This document shows, piece by piece, positions 7,759-15,791 of a DNA stretch of 64,000 nt (its first letter is position 1; each line of letters opens with the position of its first letter). The stretch covers positions 186,001 through 250,000 of the forward strand of contig NZ_PPXG01000008.1 of NCBI RefSeq assembly GCF_002909485.1, given 5' to 3'. This DNA comes from Stutzerimonas stutzeri. Its GTDB lineage: Bacteria; Pseudomonadota; Gammaproteobacteria; Pseudomonadales; Pseudomonadaceae. The notes under the pieces were generated by a model. It worked only from the letters and a program-made list of their open reading frames with translations, was not told where the DNA came from and made no database searches. A program made the translations under genes and the position numbers.

Positions 7759-10722
7759 ATGAGTAACGCCGGCATATCGCCCCCCCACTGGATTTTCGTA
7801 CTGGGTAGCCTGCTGCTGCTGCTGCTGTTCGGTGGCCTGGCGTTCAATGACTTTCGCGCCCGCGATGCAGCCTGGCATCTGGAAATCGAAACCCATGGCG
7901 AACTGCAGAGCATGGCGCTGCAGAGTGCGCAACTCAGCCAGCGCCGGCAGGCCGATATGGTCGCTACCGCGTTGGCCGGGAATGCCGAACTTCTGCGGCA
8001 GATGCGTCGGATCGACACCGCCCTGCGCGATGGCGCACCGCTGGACGATCCGCGAGTCGACCTGCTGCGTCAGCGCCTTCGTGCGGCGTTGACGCCGGCC
8101 TGGCGTTCGATGCAGCGCCATCAGGCCCTGCAGCTTCAGGTTTTCTGGGGCAACGCGGGGGTGGCTCTGCTGCGCATGCAGCAACCCGAGCGCTTCGGGG
8201 ACGCGGTCGCAGCACAGCGCCCGTTGCTGCAGCGCGCACTCAGCGATGGTGTCGGTCAGTTCGGCCTGGAGGTCGACGCCCTCGGCGCCAGTAGCCGCGC
8301 CATCATTCCGCTGCGGGCGGCGGATGATCCGTCCAGCGACGTCATAGGTGCGCTGGAGGTTGGCTACAACGTGCTGCCGGAGCTGCCCGACCTCAGCGAT
8401 CAACTGGCTGCAGGGCTGGCTTTGATCGTCAATCGGGATGCCCTTCAAGCCGCCCAGCGCACGCCACCCAGTGGCGTCCAGCTGGGCGGTGACGGTCACT
8501 GGTTGCTCATCGGCCACTCGGCGACGCAGATCCTGCACTGGGCACAGACAGGCATGCTGCCCGAACCGGAAAGTGGTCTGGCCTCACGCCTGCTTAGTGC
8601 TGACGGTCGAACCTACATGCTCAACCAGATCCCGCTTCACGATGAACGCCAGGCCCAGCCGTCGCATCCATTGCTGGCGGCAGCGCTGGTCTGGCGGGAT
8701 ATCAGCACCATGCAGCATGAACATCATCAGGCCGAGCGTCGCCTGCTGATCAAATGGGGCCTGGCTTGGCTGATCGCCGAAGCGCTGCTGTTGATGCTGG
8801 CGTTTATGCTGCAGCGGCGGGCCAGCGTGCGGCAGCAGCATCAGTTTGCCCAGCAGCAGCAGGGTCGCCGGCGCCAGCGGTTGTTGGACCGGGCGCAGAA
8901 GATTGCCAGCCTGCTACCAGGCGTGGTGTTTCAGCTCAAACGTTTCCCCAGCGGTCGCTACGCTTTCCTCTATGCCAGCGAAGGCGCGCGCGAGCTTTAT
9001 GGAATCGACCCGCAGCAGTTGCTCGAAGACGCTCCTCAGGCGCTGGCCCATGTCCATCCCGATGACCTGCCTCGCCTGAAAGCCACTTTGTTGCGCCTGG
9101 CGGCAGACCCCGGTACTGGCGCAGTCGAATTTCGCATCCAGCATCCGCAGCGTGGTTTGCTTTGGGCTGAAGGGCGTGCGACGGCCGAACGGCTTCCCGA
9201 CGGAACGGTGCTGTGGCATGGCTTCGTCACCGAAATTACTGAGTTGATGGAAGCTACTCGTGCTCTGCAGAAGAGCGAAAGTCGTTTCCGCGCCATGGTC
9301 GGCAACCTGCCCGGTGTGGTTTATCGCTGTCGTAACGACGGCCACCGTCGCATGGTTTACCTCAGCGATGGGGTCGAGCGTTTGACCGGTTACCCAGCCA
9401 GCGACTTCGTCGGCACCGGCGGGCGCAGCTTCGCCAGCCTGATTCACCCCGACGACCTGCCGCTGGCCCAGCAGCACCCGCAAAAGGACACTTTCGAGAG
9501 CATCTACCGGCTCACCAACGCCGAGGGCCGCACCGTCTACGTGCGCGAGAAGGCCCGCGTGCTGCATGAGCGCGACGACCCGGTCGGCTGGTGCGACGGC
9601 TTTATCTGGGATGTCACCGACCAGGCTCTGGCCAAGGAAGAAATGCTGCAGCGCGAGCGCTACCTGAGCATGCTGATCGACAACGTGATCGACGCCATCA
9701 TCATCATCGACGCCCGCGGCATCATCGAAACCTTCAACCATGCCGCCGAACAGATCTTCGGCTACAGCGCCGCGGAGGTCATCGGCCGCAACCTGTCGAT
9801 GCTCATGCCCGAACCGGACCGCTCCGCCCACGACGGCTATCTGGAAACCTACGAGCGACGCGGCATTCCTCGCGCGCTGGAGCAGAACCGCGAACTCACC
9901 GCCCTGCGCCGGACCGGCGAAACCTTCACCATCGAACTGCGCGTCTCGCAGATCAACCACCACGGCGAGCGCCGATTCATCGGCCTGGTGCGCGACATCA
10001 CCGAGCGCAAGCGCATCGAGCGGATGAAGAGTGAGCTGGTGTCCATCGTCAGCCACGAGCTGCGTACGCCACTGACCTCGATCTCCGGTGCCCTCGGCCT
10101 GATCGTCGGCGGTGCCTTGGGCGAACCCTCGCCAAACATGGGCCAGATGATCAGCATCGCCCACCAGAACAGCCTGCGCCTGGGGCGCCTGGTGGACGAC
10201 CTGCTGGACATGGACAAGCTGGTCGCCGGCAAGATGACCCTCGACCTGCGCGCGCATGCGCTGCCGACGCAGCTGCAACAGGCAATCGCCGCCAATCAGG
10301 GCTATGCCGCCAAGCACGGTGTCACGCTGGAGCTGCTGCCCGCGCCGGACGTGCAGCTGATGACAGACGACGACCGGTTGCAGCAGGTACTGGCCAATCT
10401 CATCTCCAATGCGGTCAAATTCTCGCCGCAGGGTGGCACCGTTACGCTCGGCAGCGAGCGACGCGATGACTGGGTGCGAATCTCGGTACGCGATCAGGGA
10501 CCGGGCATCGCCGCCGAATTCCACACACGAATCTTCCAGAAGTTCTCCCAGGCCGATTCCTCCGACAGCCGCCAGAAGGAAGGCACCGGCCTGGGCCTGG
10601 CCATCAGCAAGGAACTGATCGAACACATGCACGGCCGGATCGGTTTCGATTCCGAGCCCGGCGAAGGCGCCTGTTTCTGGTGCGAATTACCAGTCGCGCC
10701 GCTGGCGCAAGATCGATCCTGA
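7759..10722 (+). CDS. membrane sensor histidine kinase, dCache-like sensor plus three PAS domains
   Basis: A 987-residue inner-membrane sensor kinase. One TM helix at about residues 12-29 and a second at about 331-352 enclose a periplasmic domain of about 300 residues. This domain contains a LLRMQQPERFGD segment and a later IGALEVGYN segment that resemble double-Cache type 3 sensors. Three PAS domains follow (about 375-490, 510-625, 645-755); the third, with IIIIDARGIIETFNHAAEQ, is FixL-like. HisKA has its phospho-acceptor at His766 (SHELRTPLTSI), and the HATPase shows the N box (LISNAVKFSP), DQGPGI and GTGLGLAI. There is no receiver domain. The ATG 7759 start gives a short N-terminus before the first helix. 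It heads an eleven-gene plus-strand block and probably phosphorylates the receiver encoded next. Its ligand is unknown. Confidence 0.88.
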   Translation: MSNAGISPPHWIFVLGSLLLLLLFGGLAFNDFRARDAAWHLEIETHGELQSMALQSAQLSQRRQADMVATALAGNAELLRQMRRIDTALRDGAPLDDPRVDLLRQRLRAALTPAWRSMQRHQALQLQVFWGNAGVALLRMQQPERFGDAVAAQRPLLQRALSDGVGQFGLEVDALGASSRAIIPLRAADDPSSDVIGALEVGYNVLPELPDLSDQLAAGLALIVNRDALQAAQRTPPSGVQLGGDGHWLLIGHSATQILHWAQTGMLPEPESGLASRLLSADGRTYMLNQIPLHDERQAQPSHPLLAAALVWRDISTMQHEHHQAERRLLIKWGLAWLIAEALLLMLAFMLQRRASVRQQHQFAQQQQGRRRQRLLDRAQKIASLLPGVVFQLKRFPSGRYAFLYASEGARELYGIDPQQLLEDAPQALAHVHPDDLPRLKATLLRLAADPGTGAVEFRIQHPQRGLLWAEGRATAERLPDGTVLWHGFVTEITELMEATRALQKSESRFRAMVGNLPGVVYRCRNDGHRRMVYLSDGVERLTGYPASDFVGTGGRSFASLIHPDDLPLAQQHPQKDTFESIYRLTNAEGRTVYVREKARVLHERDDPVGWCDGFIWDVTDQALAKEEMLQRERYLSMLIDNVIDAIIIIDARGIIETFNHAAEQIFGYSAAEVIGRNLSMLMPEPDRSAHDGYLETYERRGIPRALEQNRELTALRRTGETFTIELRVSQINHHGERRFIGLVRDITERKRIERMKSELVSIVSHELRTPLTSISGALGLIVGGALGEPSPNMGQMISIAHQNSLRLGRLVDDLLDMDKLVAGKMTLDLRAHALPTQLQQAIAANQGYAAKHGVTLELLPAPDVQLMTDDDRLQQVLANLISNAVKFSPQGGTVTLGSERRDDWVRISVRDQGPGIAAEFHTRIFQKFSQADSSDSRQKEGTGLGLAISKELIEHMHGRIGFDSEPGEGACFWCELPVAPLAQDRS

Positions 10723-10768
10723 TGCTTCCGTTAAGCGGACGCGCACGCAAACGACCCCCGGAGGCACA

Positions 10769-11155
10769 ATGGCCGAGCTAAGGCGCATCCTGCACGTTGA
10801 AGACGATCCGTCGATTCAGGCGGTGACCAAACTGGCCCTGGAGGCCGTTGGCGGATACGAGGTGCTGTCCTGCTCCTCTGGTGCACAGGCGCTGGAGGAA
10901 GTGGAAGCCTTCGCCCCCGACTTCATCCTGCTGGACGTGATGATGCCGGGCATGGACGGCCCGCAGACGCTGCTCAGGCTGCGCGAGCGCATCGACCTGG
11001 AACGGATTCCGGTAACATTCATGACCGCCAAGGTGCAGCCGAGCGAGATCGAGCACCTGCGCAAGCTGGGCGCGCGCGACGTGATCGTCAAGCCGTTCGA
11101 CCCAATGCAGCTGGCCGAGCAGATTCGCAGCATCTGGCTGAGTGGCCGATACTAG
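10769..11155 (+). CDS. single-domain response regulator (receiver only)
   Basis: A 128-residue CheY-like receiver with no output domain. The acidic pocket (E11, D12, D13), the phospho-acceptor D56 in LLDVMMPGMDG, the conserved T86 and the K108-P109 pair are all present, so it should accept phosphate. GGAGG lies just before ATG 10769, and the gene begins 46 bp after the kinase, its likely partner. Lacking an output domain, it may relay phosphate to the Hpt domain encoded at 14022 or act by binding a protein. It is a close paralogue of the receiver at 13643. Confidence 0.88.
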   Translation: MAELRRILHVEDDPSIQAVTKLALEAVGGYEVLSCSSGAQALEEVEAFAPDFILLDVMMPGMDGPQTLLRLRERIDLERIPVTFMTAKVQPSEIEHLRKLGARDVIVKPFDPMQLAEQIRSIWLSGRY

Positions 11156-11231
11156 GCAGAACTGCTTAAGCCCCGGTCGTGTCACGCTACCCGACCCGGA
11201 CGCCCCTCACCGAACCAGCAAGGCGCCGACG

Positions 11232-13643
11232 ATGGAGTCACCGCAACACAGCACGACGCCGATGCCATCCACCGTCCAGCCGCGCGAGCTGTCACGCCTG
11301 GCGGCGTTACTGCGCTACGAAATCCTCGACACCCCCGAAGACAGTGCATTCGATGACTTCACCGCGCTGGCCGCGCAGATGTGCGATACGCCCATCGCGC
11401 TGATCTCGCTGGTCGACGATCATCGTCAGTGGTTCAAGAGCCGCGTCGGCCTCGACGTCAGCGAGACTCCGCGGGAAATCTCCTTCTGCACCTACACCAT
11501 CGCCGGCGAGGAGATCTTCGAGGTACCGGATACGCTGCAGGACCCGCGTTTTAGCAATAACCCGCTGGTGCTCGGCGACCCGCATATCCGCTTCTACGCC
11601 GGCACGCCACTGACCTCGCCGGATGGCTACAACCTCGGCACCCTGTGCGTGATCGACCGCCAGCCGCGGCGGCTCAGCGCGGAACAGCGCGAGACCCTGG
11701 AGCGCCTCGGCCGCCAGGTGATCCGCCTGTTCGAACAGCAGCTGCTGGCGCACCGCCACGCCGAACAGGCGGCACTGCAACAGGCCATCCTCGACAGCGC
11801 CTCCAGCGCCGTGCTGGTGACCCGCCCCGACGGTGTCGTCACCAGCGTCAACCCGACCGCCGAACGGCTGCTCGGCTACAGCGAACAGGCGCTGGTCGGC
11901 CATCCGCTGACCGCCGCGCTGTTCCGTCCGGAAGCGCTGCAGCGCCGGGCGCTGTTGCTTTCCAGCGAATTGCAGATGCCGCTCGAGGCCGATTTCTCGG
12001 TACTGACCGCGCCGCTGCACCGCGGCCGGCGCGACATGTCCGAATGGCGCCTGCGTCACCAGAACGGCAACGAGGTACCGGTGCTGCTGGGTGTGAGCGC
12101 GATCCATGACGAGCAGGAGCACCTGCGCGGCTACCTGGTCAACGCCTACGACCTGGCCTATCAGGAGCAGCTGCAACTGCGCCTGCAGCAGATCGCCGCG
12201 CAGGTCCCGGGCATGCTCTTCCAGTTCCATTGGCGCGCCGATGGACCGTCGTGCTTTCCCTACGTCAGCGAGGGCGTCGAGCAGATCTACGGGCTCAGCC
12301 CCGGGCAGCTGGCCAGCAGCTTTGCGCCGATCGTCGGCCGGGTCCACGGCCCCGACCGCAGCGCCCTGCTGCTCAGCATCCGCCAGGCGGCTCGTGAACT
12401 CACGCCCTGGCACAGCGAGCACCGTGTCGAGCACCCGCACAAGGGGCTGATCTGGGTCGAGGCGCGGGCAACCCCGCTGCAGCAGGTCGACGGCTCGGTG
12501 CTCTGGCACGGCTTCGTTACCGATATCACCGCGCGCAAGGCCGAGCAGCTGGAGCTGGACAAACAGCAGGAGATGAACCGGCGCCTGCTCGAGGCGCTGA
12601 GCGAAGCGGTGATCGCCTGCGATGCCGAGGGCAATCTGACCCTGTTCAACGAGAAGGCCAAGCAGTGGCATGGCGCCGATGTCGCCCCGTTGTCGCCGAG
12701 CGAATGGGCCAGCCACTACCGGCTGTACCGCGCCGATGGCGTCACCCCGCTGGAACCCGAAGAGATTCCGCTGCGCCGCGCCCTCAATGGCGAGCACGTC
12801 ATCGACCACGAGATGGTGCTGCTGAGCAATGGCGCACCGCGGCACGTACTGTCCAACGCCGACCCGCTGTACACCTCCGATGGCCAGCGCATGGGCGCGG
12901 TCGTCGTGCTGCACGACATCACCGAACGCAAGCGCATCGAACGCCTGCAGCGCGAGTTCATCTCCACCGTCAGTCATGAGCTGCGCACGCCGCTGACGTC
13001 CATCACCGGCGCGCTGGCGCTGATCTGCTCGAACGTCATGGGCGAAGTGCCCGAGTCGATGCACGAACTGCTGGAGATCGCCCAGCAGAACAGCCAGCGC
13101 CTGAGCGCGCTGATCGACGACCTGCTGGACATGGACAAGCTGCACGCCGGCAAGATGCGCTTCGACATGCTCGAACAAGCGCTGCAACCCCAGCTGGAGC
13201 TGGCCCTGCGCAGCAACGGCAGCTACGCCGAACGGCATGGCGTGCAGCTGCACCTCGGCGCCTGCCCGGCAGTGAGCGTGACGGTCGATGCCATGCGCCT
13301 GCAGCAGGTATTGAGCAACCTGCTGTCCAATGCAGCGAAGTTTTCCCCGGCCGGTGAACGGGTCGAGCTGTCGGCGCGGGTCAGTGACGGCCGGGTACGG
13401 GTCAGCGTCCGAGACCAAGGCCCGGGCATTTCCGACGAATTTCGCGCGCGGGTATTCCAGAAGTTCGCCCAGGCAGACTCGTCCGACAGCCGCCAGCAAG
13501 GCGGAACCGGGCTGGGCCTGGCGATCAGCAAAGAGCTGATCGAGCACATGGGCGGGCAGATCGGCTTCGAATCCGAGCCCGGCCAGGGCGCCTGCTTCTG
13601 GTTCGAACTACCCGCACAAGACCAGGCCAAGGAGAGCCCGTGA
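11232..13643 (+). CDS. cytosolic GAF-PAS sensor histidine kinase
   Basis: An 803-residue soluble kinase with no membrane segment. An N-terminal GAF domain (about residues 20-165, with LRYEILDTPEDSAFDDF and later LGTLCVIDRQPR) is followed by PAS domains at about 180-300, 320-440 and 445-570. HisKA has its phospho-acceptor at His582 (SHELRTPLTSI), and the HATPase carries DQGPGIS and GTGLGLAI. From the H box to the C-terminus it is very similar to the kinase at 7759, including DLLDMDKL, DSSDSRQ and LAISKELIEHM, pointing to a duplication. ATG 11232 was chosen because it precedes the recognisable GAF start; upstream in-frame codons fall in a spacer. It ends in a TGATG overlap with the next receiver gene. 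The signal is unknown. Confidence 0.87.
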   Translation: MESPQHSTTPMPSTVQPRELSRLAALLRYEILDTPEDSAFDDFTALAAQMCDTPIALISLVDDHRQWFKSRVGLDVSETPREISFCTYTIAGEEIFEVPDTLQDPRFSNNPLVLGDPHIRFYAGTPLTSPDGYNLGTLCVIDRQPRRLSAEQRETLERLGRQVIRLFEQQLLAHRHAEQAALQQAILDSASSAVLVTRPDGVVTSVNPTAERLLGYSEQALVGHPLTAALFRPEALQRRALLLSSELQMPLEADFSVLTAPLHRGRRDMSEWRLRHQNGNEVPVLLGVSAIHDEQEHLRGYLVNAYDLAYQEQLQLRLQQIAAQVPGMLFQFHWRADGPSCFPYVSEGVEQIYGLSPGQLASSFAPIVGRVHGPDRSALLLSIRQAARELTPWHSEHRVEHPHKGLIWVEARATPLQQVDGSVLWHGFVTDITARKAEQLELDKQQEMNRRLLEALSEAVIACDAEGNLTLFNEKAKQWHGADVAPLSPSEWASHYRLYRADGVTPLEPEEIPLRRALNGEHVIDHEMVLLSNGAPRHVLSNADPLYTSDGQRMGAVVVLHDITERKRIERLQREFISTVSHELRTPLTSITGALALICSNVMGEVPESMHELLEIAQQNSQRLSALIDDLLDMDKLHAGKMRFDMLEQALQPQLELALRSNGSYAERHGVQLHLGACPAVSVTVDAMRLQQVLSNLLSNAAKFSPAGERVELSARVSDGRVRVSVRDQGPGISDEFRARVFQKFAQADSSDSRQQGGTGLGLAISKELIEHMGGQIGFESEPGQGACFWFELPAQDQAKESP

Positions 13644-14029
13644 TGAAACAGCTCAAGCGCATCCTGCACGTCGAAGACGTACCGTCCATCCAGGTGGTGA
13701 CGCGTATCGCCCTGGAAAAGCTCGGCGGCTTCGAAGTGCTCAGCTGTCAGTCCGGCCAGGCCGCGCTCGACCAGGTACAGGCCTTCGCCCCCGACCTGAT
13801 CCTGCTCGATGTGATGCTGCCGCAGATGGACGGCATCGAGCTGGTTCGCCAACTGGCCGATCTGGTCGATTTGCAGCAGACGCCCGTGGTGTTTCTCACC
13901 GGCCACCTGCAGCCCGAACGGCTGCAGGAGCTGCGCCAGCTCGGCGTGCGCCAGGTGTTGGGCAAGCCCTTCGACCCGCTGCAACTTGCCACCCAGTTGC
14001 GGCAGATCTGGGAGGCCGAGCATGGATGA
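13643..14029 (+). CDS. single-domain response regulator (receiver only)
   Basis: A 128-residue receiver with no output domain, overlapping the upstream kinase stop by TGATG. It is a clear paralogue of the receiver at 10769 (RILHVED, EVLSC, LILLDV are shared). The phospho-acceptor D56 (LLDVMLPQMDG) and the GKPFDP lysine are present. The second residue of the acidic pair is changed: EDV at 11-13 instead of EDD, which may weaken Mg binding or alter phosphate lifetime. A GTG one codon earlier (13640) is a possible start. It overlaps the next gene by 8 bp, so translation is coupled on both sides. Confidence 0.86.
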   Translation: MKQLKRILHVEDVPSIQVVTRIALEKLGGFEVLSCQSGQAALDQVQAFAPDLILLDVMLPQMDGIELVRQLADLVDLQQTPVVFLTGHLQPERLQELRQLGVRQVLGKPFDPLQLATQLRQIWEAEHG

Positions 14030-15659
14030 TCGCACCCGCCTGGCGCTGCAGGCGCAACTGGCGCAGCTGGAACAGCAGTTCGGCGAGCGCCTGCAGGCCG
14101 ACCTGACCGACCTCGCCACGCTCGCCCAGGATCTGCAGCAGACCCGTGCCACCGCCAGCCGCCGGCTAGTGATGCTGAGTATCCGCGAGCGCCTGCATCG
14201 GCTGGCCGGCGCCGCCGGTACCTTCGGCTTCGCCAAGCTCGGGGAGCGCGCCAGGCAGCTGGAGCAGCGGGCTGATCGCTGGCTGGATTCGGCCAAGCCG
14301 GGCAGCCGCGCCGCCGAGGCCTTCGCCCGCGCGGTGCTGCAGTTGGCCGGCGAAACCCCTGGCCAGGAACGCGACGGCGCGGCGGAACTGCCGGAGCACC
14401 ACGAGGAGCCTGCACCCGGCTGTCGCATCTACCTGATGAAGGCCGATCCGGTCGCGGGCGCCAGCATGGCGGTGACCCTGCGCAACTTCGGTTATCTGGT
14501 CAGCCAGTGGCCCAACTTCGCCGCACTGCAAGCGGCCGTGGCCGATGAACTGCCCGACGCGCTGATCGTCAGCGTGCAGCAGGACAGCGATTTCGACGCG
14601 CTCGCCGCTCTGCAGCAAGGCCTCGAGCAGCCACTGCCGCTGCTGGTCATCCACGACCGGGCCGATTTCGCCAGCCAGCTGGCCGCGGTGCGTGCCGGCG
14701 CCCAGGGCTTCTTCGTCCGTCCGCTGGATATCACCCAGCTGGAGAACAGCCTGGAGCGCTGCCTCGATCGCCAGCAGGGCGAACCGTTCCGCGTGCTGAT
14801 CGTCGATGACGACGCCGAGCTGGCAACACGCTACAGCCTGGTGCTGCGCAACGCGCAGATGCAGGTGCAGATCCTTACCGAACCGACCCGCGTGCTGGAG
14901 ACCATGCGCAGCTTCAACCCCGAGGTGTTGCTGCTGGACGTCAACATGCCGGACTGCTCCGGGCCGGAACTGGCGCAGATGATCCGCCTGCATGACGAAT
15001 GGCTGCGGGTGACCATCATCTACCTTTCCGCCGAGACCGATACCCACCGGCAGATGGCGGCGCTGCTCAAGGCCGGCGACGATTTCATCACCAAGCCGAT
15101 CAGCGATACCGCGCTGGTGGCCGCGGTGTATTCCCACGCCCAGCGTGCGCGCTCGCTGAGTACGGCGCTGGCCCGCGACAGCCTGACCGGCCTGCTCAAG
15201 CACGCCGATATCAAGGAACAGCTGGCGCTGGAAGTGCAGCGCACCACCCGCACCGGCAAACCCGCCAGCATGGTGATGCTCGACCTCGATCATTTCAAGC
15301 AGATCAACGACACCTACGGGCACGCCGCCGGCGACAATGTGATCCGCGCCCTGGCCAACCTGCTGCGCCAGCGTCTGCGGCGTATCGACAGCCTCGGCCG
15401 CTACGGGGGCGAGGAGTTCGTCGCCGTGTTGCCCGAATGCTCGGCCCTGCAGGCCCGACGCATTTTCGACGAAATCCGCGTGCGCTTCGCTGCGCTGAGC
15501 TTCCATGCCGGCGACCAGGAATTCCGCGTGACCTTCAGTGCCGGCATCTGCGAGACCGACGGCCACAGCGCCTCCGGCCTGCTGCTCGAGCATGCCGACC
15601 AGGCGCTGTACGTGGCCAAGCACAATGGCCGCAACCAGGTGCAGATCGCCCAGCGCTGA
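14022..15659 (+). CDS. Hpt - pseudo-receiver - receiver - GGDEF diguanylate cyclase
   Basis: A 545-residue soluble protein with an unusual domain order. An N-terminal Hpt-like helical domain carries His59 in RERLHRLAGAAGTFGF. A receiver-like domain follows (about 132-250) whose phosphorylation site is lost (PDALIVSVQQ in place of an Asp). A complete receiver (about 257-375) has DDD and LLLDVNMPDCSG. The C-terminal GGDEF domain has GGEEF at 462-466 and an RxxD inhibitory site (RRID, 453-456) five residues before it. It can therefore take phosphate by Hpt and by receiver and should turn that into c-di-GMP. The gene overlaps the upstream receiver by 8 bp. Its best reading is the relay output of the kinases around it. 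The partner assignments are inferred. Confidence 0.87.
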   Translation: MDDRTRLALQAQLAQLEQQFGERLQADLTDLATLAQDLQQTRATASRRLVMLSIRERLHRLAGAAGTFGFAKLGERARQLEQRADRWLDSAKPGSRAAEAFARAVLQLAGETPGQERDGAAELPEHHEEPAPGCRIYLMKADPVAGASMAVTLRNFGYLVSQWPNFAALQAAVADELPDALIVSVQQDSDFDALAALQQGLEQPLPLLVIHDRADFASQLAAVRAGAQGFFVRPLDITQLENSLERCLDRQQGEPFRVLIVDDDAELATRYSLVLRNAQMQVQILTEPTRVLETMRSFNPEVLLLDVNMPDCSGPELAQMIRLHDEWLRVTIIYLSAETDTHRQMAALLKAGDDFITKPISDTALVAAVYSHAQRARSLSTALARDSLTGLLKHADIKEQLALEVQRTTRTGKPASMVMLDLDHFKQINDTYGHAAGDNVIRALANLLRQRLRRIDSLGRYGGEEFVAVLPECSALQARRIFDEIRVRFAALSFHAGDQEFRVTFSAGICETDGHSASGLLLEHADQALYVAKHNGRNQVQIAQR

Positions 15660-15791
15660 GCGTCTGGCCCTTTCGGCGGCGAACCGCTGTGGTCCGTGCA
15701 GGTCTGACTACACTGAGTTCATCCCGGTGACCACGCTGAAGCGAGGCAACTGGGGATTCTGTGCAGTCGTCCCCGACGGAAGGAGTCCGGT
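15660..15791. other. 132-bp spacer before the hybrid kinase
   Basis: This is the widest gap inside the plus-strand signalling block. It ends in a strong GGAAGGAG ribosome-binding site for the next gene. No palindrome or terminator is evident, so read-through is plausible. An internal promoter cannot be excluded. Confidence 0.4.

Noticed and set aside
7556..7762. A 68-codon plus-strand frame overlapping the first kinase start by ATGA
   Set aside because: The overlap is tempting as a leader peptide, but the sequence is not protein-like, has no clear ribosome-binding site and starts in a poorly conserved spacer.
8914..10632. A long minus-strand frame (572 codons) opposite the first kinase
   Set aside because: It is antisense to a kinase with intact H, N and G boxes, and has no domain of its own. 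It reflects GC-skewed codon use.
11307..13547. A 746-codon minus-strand frame opposite the GAF-PAS kinase
   Set aside because: Same reason: the plus strand encodes a clear kinase and the antisense peptide is low in recognisable features.
14166..15623. A 485-codon minus-strand frame opposite the GGDEF protein
   Set aside because: Antisense shadow of a protein with clear Hpt, receiver and GGDEF motifs.
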